This document shows, one piece after another, positions 60,256 to 64,000 of a stretch of DNA of 64,000 nt. The DNA comes from CAYVQE01 sp964454005. GTDB taxonomy: Bacteria > Myxococcota > B64-G9. Position numbers and translations under genes: made by a program. The stretch spans positions 1-64,000 of the forward strand of contig CAYVQE010000016.1 in assembly GCA_964454005.1 (NCBI GenBank), given 5' to 3'. Under the pieces are notes generated by a model. It was not told the origin of the DNA and searched no databases. It saw nothing but the letters and a program-made list of their open reading frames with translations. Every line of letters begins with the position of its first letter. Positions within the stretch are counted from its first letter, which is position 1.

Positions 60256-60945
60256 ATGCTACGGCTGCTGCAAGAAATCCAGGGCATGCAGGTCATCTCC
60301 CTGGCCGAAGGCCGGGTGCTGGGCCTGGTGCAGAAGGTCTACCTCAACCCCGCCCGCAAGGCGGTGGCGGGGATCCTGGTGCGCCAGAGCGGCATGGGCC
60401 GCCACGAGGGCTGGGTCGATGCGCGCGATGTCGACAAGATCGGCGAGGAGGTCGTGTTCATCGACAAGGCAGCGGCCTACAAGGCCAAGGCGCCGGTGGG
60501 CCGCAGCCTCAAGGATCTGATGGGCATGCCGGTCACCTCCAAGGACGGCAAGCTGCTCGGCTCGCTGGTCGACGTGGAGGTCGACGAGCAATGGCGGGTG
60601 GTGGAACTCAGCCTGTCCGAGGGCCGGCGCATCCGGATCGAGCCGCAGCACGCCGTGTTCGGCCATGACGCCATCCTGCTCAAGGCCGGCGCCGACCGCC
60701 GCATCCGCGCCGCCCCCGGGCCCAAGTCCGGTTTTCTGGCGCGCATCTTCGGCTCCGAGACGATCGAGGAGGCGGCCGACGCCATCGCCCGGGTCGAGCG
60801 CACCCGCAAGCCGACCAAGACCGGGGCGAACAAAAAGGCCGACTCCGGGAAGAAGGCCAGCGGCAAGAAGAAAGCCAGCAGCAAGAAGAAAGCCAGCGGC
60901 AAGAAGAAGGCCAGCGGCAAGAAGAAAGCCAGCAGCAAGAAGTAG
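60256..60945 (+). CDS. PRC-barrel protein with Lys-rich histone-like tail (copy 2)
   Basis: 229 residues, paralogue of the preceding gene: QGMQVISLAEGRVLGLVQKV and MGMPVTSKDGKLLGSLVDVE are the two PRC barrels. The tail repeats KKASGKKKASSKKK rather than KKST, so the two tails expanded independently. ATG after AGAAGGGGGACAC. Probably co-transcribed with copy 1. The role is unknown; chromosome or polyanion binding is an inference from the tail. Confidence 0.86.
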   Translation: MLRLLQEIQGMQVISLAEGRVLGLVQKVYLNPARKAVAGILVRQSGMGRHEGWVDARDVDKIGEEVVFIDKAAAYKAKAPVGRSLKDLMGMPVTSKDGKLLGSLVDVEVDEQWRVVELSLSEGRRIRIEPQHAVFGHDAILLKAGADRRIRAAPGPKSGFLARIFGSETIEEAADAIARVERTRKPTKTGANKKADSGKKASGKKKASSKKKASGKKKASGKKKASSKK

Positions 60946-61037
60946 CGCCTGCGGCACCCGCCGGGCCAGCCCCGCCAGCCGCAACCCGCAAGCCGAACCC
61001 CGCGTGCTCGGCCCGATGCTATCTTGGATGATTCGGC

Positions 61038-62714
61038 TCAGCCGCTGACCGCGGCGATCAGCTGCTCGCGCCGGGCGGCGAGCCGCCGGCTGGCCAGCGG
61101 CAGCAACCCGGCGAACACCGCCCCGCCGAGGCCGACCAGCCCCAGCAGGCCCAGGTGCAGCGCCAGCGGGCTGCGACCGGCCAGGCCCAGCACCGCCAGC
61201 ACCACCAACGAACACAGCGCCAGCGCCGCCAGCATCCAGACGAAGGCGGCCGCCGCCGGCCGGTCGCGCCGCGCCAGGCTGAAGTGGAACCGCCGCGGAA
61301 AGCGCAGCGACAGCAGGTCGCCCACCGCCAGCAGCACGCACAAGCCGAAGGCGAAGGCACAGATCGGCAAGACCAGCAACCGCGGCCCGGCGTCGGGCAG
61401 CAAGCCATACAGCAGTGCGCCCAGCCCGGCGAACTGCAGCCCGGCGAACAGCCCCTGGCCCAGGTTGCGCCCCAGCAGCCAGTGGCGCGGCCGCAGCGGC
61501 GCCCAGTAGACCCAGCGCACCGCCCAACCGTCATAGCCGAAGCCGTTGCCAAACAGCTGACCGCCGAGCACGCTGAGCACATAGGCGCCCAGCAGCGACC
61601 ACAGCCCGGCCGCCCAGGCATCGCCCCACAGGTAGCGCAGCAGCTGGCCGGCACCGATGATCTTGAGGATGATCAGCAAAAAGAACGGCACCGCGAACAG
61701 CATCCGGCCCTTGGGATTGCGCGCCAGGGTGACCAGCTCCTTGGCCGCGATGGCCGCCAGCGGACCTGACGGCCAGAGCCGCCGCCTTCGCCGAAGGCTC
61801 CGGCGCCGCCTGCGCCGGAGGCTTCGGCGGCCGGGCCACAGCGCCAGCCCGCGGCCGCCGCGGTAGAAGCGCAGCAGCAGCCACAACCCCAGCATCCAGG
61901 CCAGGCCACCGCAGGCCAGCATCAACGCGCCAGCGCCCAGGGCGGCGCCGGTCTGGCCGGCGGCGGCGGCGGCCAGGCCGCGGGCCAACAGGCCGGGCGG
62001 GGTGGCGGCCACCGCCCGGGCGGTGTTGGCCAGCAAAGCCAGATCCCGCGGCTCGGCGCCGAAGCCGCCCAGCCGGGCGAACAGCCACGAGGCGTCGACC
62101 GGCGGCAGCAGCGCCGCCAGGCCCAAGGTGAGCAGCAGGCCGGCGAACAGGATCTCGCCCGAGCGGCGGGAGGTCATGACATTGAGCATCAGGTTGAGCA
62201 GGCAACGGCCGGTGGCGGCGCACATGAACACGAAGCACAGCGACAGACCCAGCGCCGCCGGCCAGCCCGGCTGCAGGCTGGCGGCCAGGCCGAGATGGGC
62301 TCCGATCAGGATCGGGTAGAAGAACAGCGCCGCCGGCTCGACCAGACCCACCAGGCTCTGCAGCCCGTACAGGCGCAGCGGCCGGATCGGAAAATGGATG
62401 AAGCGGCCCATCTCGTAGGCCTCGTCGACCCGGGCGGCGATCACCGGCCAGATGACCCAGAACAGGCCGAGCAGGAAGCAGAACAGCCCCAGGCTGAAAG
62501 CCATCCAGACCGGCTGGACGGCGAGGGCCTCGACCCGGGCGAACAGCCACCAGGCGGCCAGGCCCAGCCCGCCGGTCAGCCCGGCCGACAGCAGCCCGCC
62601 GAGCGCGGCCCCCAGCAGACCCCGGCGGCCGAGGTGCCGGGCGAACAGGACGAAGCGCAGGCCGAGCACCAGCCGGAAGGTCTGGCCCAGCGCCGGGCCG
62701 GCGGCCCGGCTCAT
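61038..62714 (-). CDS. ABC exporter permease
   Basis: 558 residues with about a dozen membrane segments in two halves (LFCFLLGLFWVIWPVIAARV, FAGLQFAGLGALLYGLLPDA). Between the halves a cytoplasmic loop has an Arg-rich insert (SLRRRRRRSLRRRRR) encoded by a DNA palindrome. The layout matches large type-2-like ABC permeases that work with a single ATPase. The ATG at 62714 overlaps the ATPase stop (ATGA). Substrate unknown. Confidence 0.83.
   Translation of the reverse strand: MSRAAGPALGQTFRLVLGLRFVLFARHLGRRGLLGAALGGLLSAGLTGGLGLAAWWLFARVEALAVQPVWMAFSLGLFCFLLGLFWVIWPVIAARVDEAYEMGRFIHFPIRPLRLYGLQSLVGLVEPAALFFYPILIGAHLGLAASLQPGWPAALGLSLCFVFMCAATGRCLLNLMLNVMTSRRSGEILFAGLLLTLGLAALLPPVDASWLFARLGGFGAEPRDLALLANTARAVAATPPGLLARGLAAAAAGQTGAALGAGALMLACGGLAWMLGLWLLLRFYRGGRGLALWPGRRSLRRRRRRSLRRRRRLWPSGPLAAIAAKELVTLARNPKGRMLFAVPFFLLIILKIIGAGQLLRYLWGDAWAAGLWSLLGAYVLSVLGGQLFGNGFGYDGWAVRWVYWAPLRPRHWLLGRNLGQGLFAGLQFAGLGALLYGLLPDAGPRLLVLPICAFAFGLCVLLAVGDLLSLRFPRRFHFSLARRDRPAAAAFVWMLAALALCSLVVLAVLGLAGRSPLALHLGLLGLVGLGGAVFAGLLPLASRRLAARREQLIAAVSG
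61791..61827. repeat. Imperfect palindrome inside the permease gene
   Basis: CCGAAGGCTCCGGCGC - CGCCT - GCGCCGGAGGCTTCGG: 16-nt arms with one mismatch and a 5-nt loop. It encodes the Arg-rich loop of the permease. Confidence 0.75.
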
Positions 62715-63484
62715 CGTTCTGCTCCGGCCAGCAGCCACTCCGGCAGCTCGGATTCTGCCTCGCTGCCGACCACTTCGCGAAACACCGTACCCAGGTCGCG
62801 CCCCGCGGCCGCCAGCGCGGCCACATCGGCCTCGTAGGCCAACCGGCCGCGGTGGATCAGGCCGACCCGCTGGCAGATCTTCTGGGCCACCTCCAGGATG
62901 TGGGTGGTCAGCAATACGGTGGCGCCGCGGCCGGTCAGACCGGTGAGCACGCGCCGGATGGTCTCGGCGCTGGAAGCGTCGACACCCTCGAAGGGTTCGT
63001 CGAAGAACAGCAACCGCGGTGCGTGGATCAGCGCACAGGCGATGGCCAGCTTCTTGCGCATGCCGCGCGAGTAGTCGGCGATCAGATCGTCCTGCTGCCG
63101 GACCAGCGTCAGCAGCTGCAGCAGATCGGCGGCCCGGCGCTCCACCTCGTCGCGGTCCAGGCCGTAGAGTCGGCCGGTGAACAGCAGCTGCTCGCGGCCG
63201 CGCAGCCGCTCGAACAGCGGCGGCTGCTCAGTGACCACCCCCATGCGCAGCTTGAACCAGGGGTCGTCCGGATCGTAGTCGCGGCCGAGCAGCGCGATGC
63301 GCCCCGCGGTCGGGCGCAGGGTGCCGGTCAGCATGGCCACGGTGGTCGACTTGCCGGCCCCGTTGGGACCCAGCAGCCCGTAGAAACGGCCGGCCGCGAT
63401 CTCCAGATCCAGATCGTCGACCGCCAGCGTGGCGCCGAACCGGCGGCTGAGGCCCTGGACGCGAATGGCGGGAGGGGCTTGCAT
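62711..63484 (-). CDS. ABC exporter ATP-binding protein
   Basis: 257 residues. Walker A GPNGAGKST, a relaxed signature (DYSRGMRKKLAIACAL in place of LSGGQ), Walker B LLFFDEPFEGVDASS and the H-loop TTHILEVAQ. It resembles CcmA/NatA-type exporter ATPases. Translated before its permease with an ATGA overlap. The open frame further upstream has no start signal; ATG 63484 follows AGGTG. A weak promoter may lie in 63485-63604. Confidence 0.9.
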   Translation of the reverse strand: MQAPPAIRVQGLSRRFGATLAVDDLDLEIAAGRFYGLLGPNGAGKSTTVAMLTGTLRPTAGRIALLGRDYDPDDPWFKLRMGVVTEQPPLFERLRGREQLLFTGRLYGLDRDEVERRAADLLQLLTLVRQQDDLIADYSRGMRKKLAIACALIHAPRLLFFDEPFEGVDASSAETIRRVLTGLTGRGATVLLTTHILEVAQKICQRVGLIHRGRLAYEADVAALAAAGRDLGTVFREVVGSEAESELPEWLLAGAER

Positions 63485-63604
63485 CACCTGCCGGTTCGTA
63501 CCAAAATCCCCCTTGCGGCGAAAGTCTTTTTGCTGCAGTTGCCGAGCCGAAGTTCCTCGGGGAGCTTCCGGCCCAGCGCGCCGGGACCGGGCGCGGAGGT
63601 GAGG

Positions 63605-64000
63605 ATGGCCAAGAGCGACCTGCCGAATCTGAAACACAAGCAGAAGCTGCTGTACACCGAGGATGCCCAGCCCGCGGATCTGATCGCCCAGGGCCAGCGC
63701 TACCGCGATGCCGGCTGGCTCAACGACGCCATCGACTTCTGGCAGCGCGCCGGCCACAGCGAGGGCCTGCAGCAGATCCAGATGACGGCCGTGGAGCAGG
63801 GTGACGCCTTTTTGTTCAACCGCTGCCTGCGCGCGCTCGACGAGGAGGCGCCGGGATCGGCCTGGCAAGAGCTGGCCGACCGGGCCCTGCAGCTGGGCAA
63901 GCTGCAGTTCGCCCGCGAGGGCTACCGCATGTCCGGCGATCGCAAGGCCATGGAACGGATCGAACAGCAGATGCAACCCACCGAGCCGACCGTGGCCGAG
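63605..64000 (+). CDS. Unknown protein, 3' end beyond the window
   Basis: At least 132 residues. ATG after GGAGGTGAGG. Begins MAKSDLPNLKHKQKLLYTED; the visible part is helical with TPR-like or HEAT-like spacing (YRDAGWLNDAIDFWQRAGHS, ELADRALQLGKLQFAREGYR). Soluble, no signal peptide. No family recognised; divergent from the ABC exporter. Confidence 0.75.
   Translation, partial: MAKSDLPNLKHKQKLLYTEDAQPADLIAQGQRYRDAGWLNDAIDFWQRAGHSEGLQQIQMTAVEQGDAFLFNRCLRALDEEAPGSAWQELADRALQLGKLQFAREGYRMSGDRKAMERIEQQMQPTEPTVAE

Overview
GC-rich (about 70 percent) genomic scaffold with two 100-N assembly gaps (39248-39347, 51161-51260), so probably a draft or metagenome-assembled genome. The abundance of secreted Cys-rich lipoproteins, MopE-type metal-binding repeats, a MYXO-CTERM-like C-terminal tail and PAS/receiver hybrid kinases suggests a Myxococcota-like (formerly deltaproteobacterial) bacterium. 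That placement is inferred from protein style; there is no rRNA or other taxonomic marker here.

Layout. 0-2.3 kb: a two-receiver regulator divergent from a degenerate GGDEF protein. 2.3-13 kb: secreted or lipid-anchored multidomain proteins (a matrixin-like protease behind long Cys repeats, its coupled partner, a membrane protein, and a Cys-repeat/lamin-tail/propeller lipoprotein). 13.2-17 kb: an oligopeptide (OPT) transporter and acetate kinase, joined by a 42-codon mini-ORF that copies the start of ackA. 17.0-21.6 kb: a lower-GC island with two convergent lipoproteins. 21.8-24.5 kb: an ECF sigma/anti-sigma operon with small lipoproteins and two tandem mini-ORFs. 24.7-30.8 kb: lipoproteins, a MntA-HepT toxin-antitoxin pair, a membrane-anchored EEP-family protein and two outer-membrane-like proteins. 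30.8-36.2 kb: proton-type P-ATPase, PEP synthase and an AhpD-like protein. 36.4-48.2 kb: membrane protein, N-acetylmuramoyl-alanine amidase, serine hydrolase, and two PAS hybrid histidine kinases around a formylglycine-enzyme-like lipoprotein.

48.2-58.7 kb: a 14-gene bacterial microcompartment (BMC) operon read on the minus strand: PduL, flavoprotein-like cargo, BMC-P, CoA-acylating aldehyde dehydrogenase, PduS/RnfC-like flavo-FeS protein, PduT-like BMC-T, BMC-H, BMC-P, triosephosphate isomerase, RpiB-like isomerase, BMC-P (cut by a gap), BMC-H, deoxyribose-phosphate aldolase fusion, class II aldolase. Five cargo proteins carry encapsulation-peptide-like helices. The best reading is a sugar-phosphate-utilising metabolosome: aldolases release acetaldehyde (or lactaldehyde) plus triose phosphate inside the shell, the dehydrogenase and PduL turn the aldehyde into an acyl phosphate, and acetate kinase (encoded at 15.8 kb) could harvest ATP. 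58.7-64 kb: a lipoprotein, two PRC-barrel proteins with histone-like Lys-rich tails, an ABC exporter and the start of an unknown gene.

Two themes cross the window. Gene starts are repeatedly preceded by a TTGC(C/G)(C/G)-like -35 and a TAnnnT -10 separated by 16-18 nt, and several of these predict leaderless mRNAs. Two unrelated operons contain tandem duplications of an ATGA stop/start junction whose period equals 2 modulo 3, which creates translationally chained mini-ORFs.
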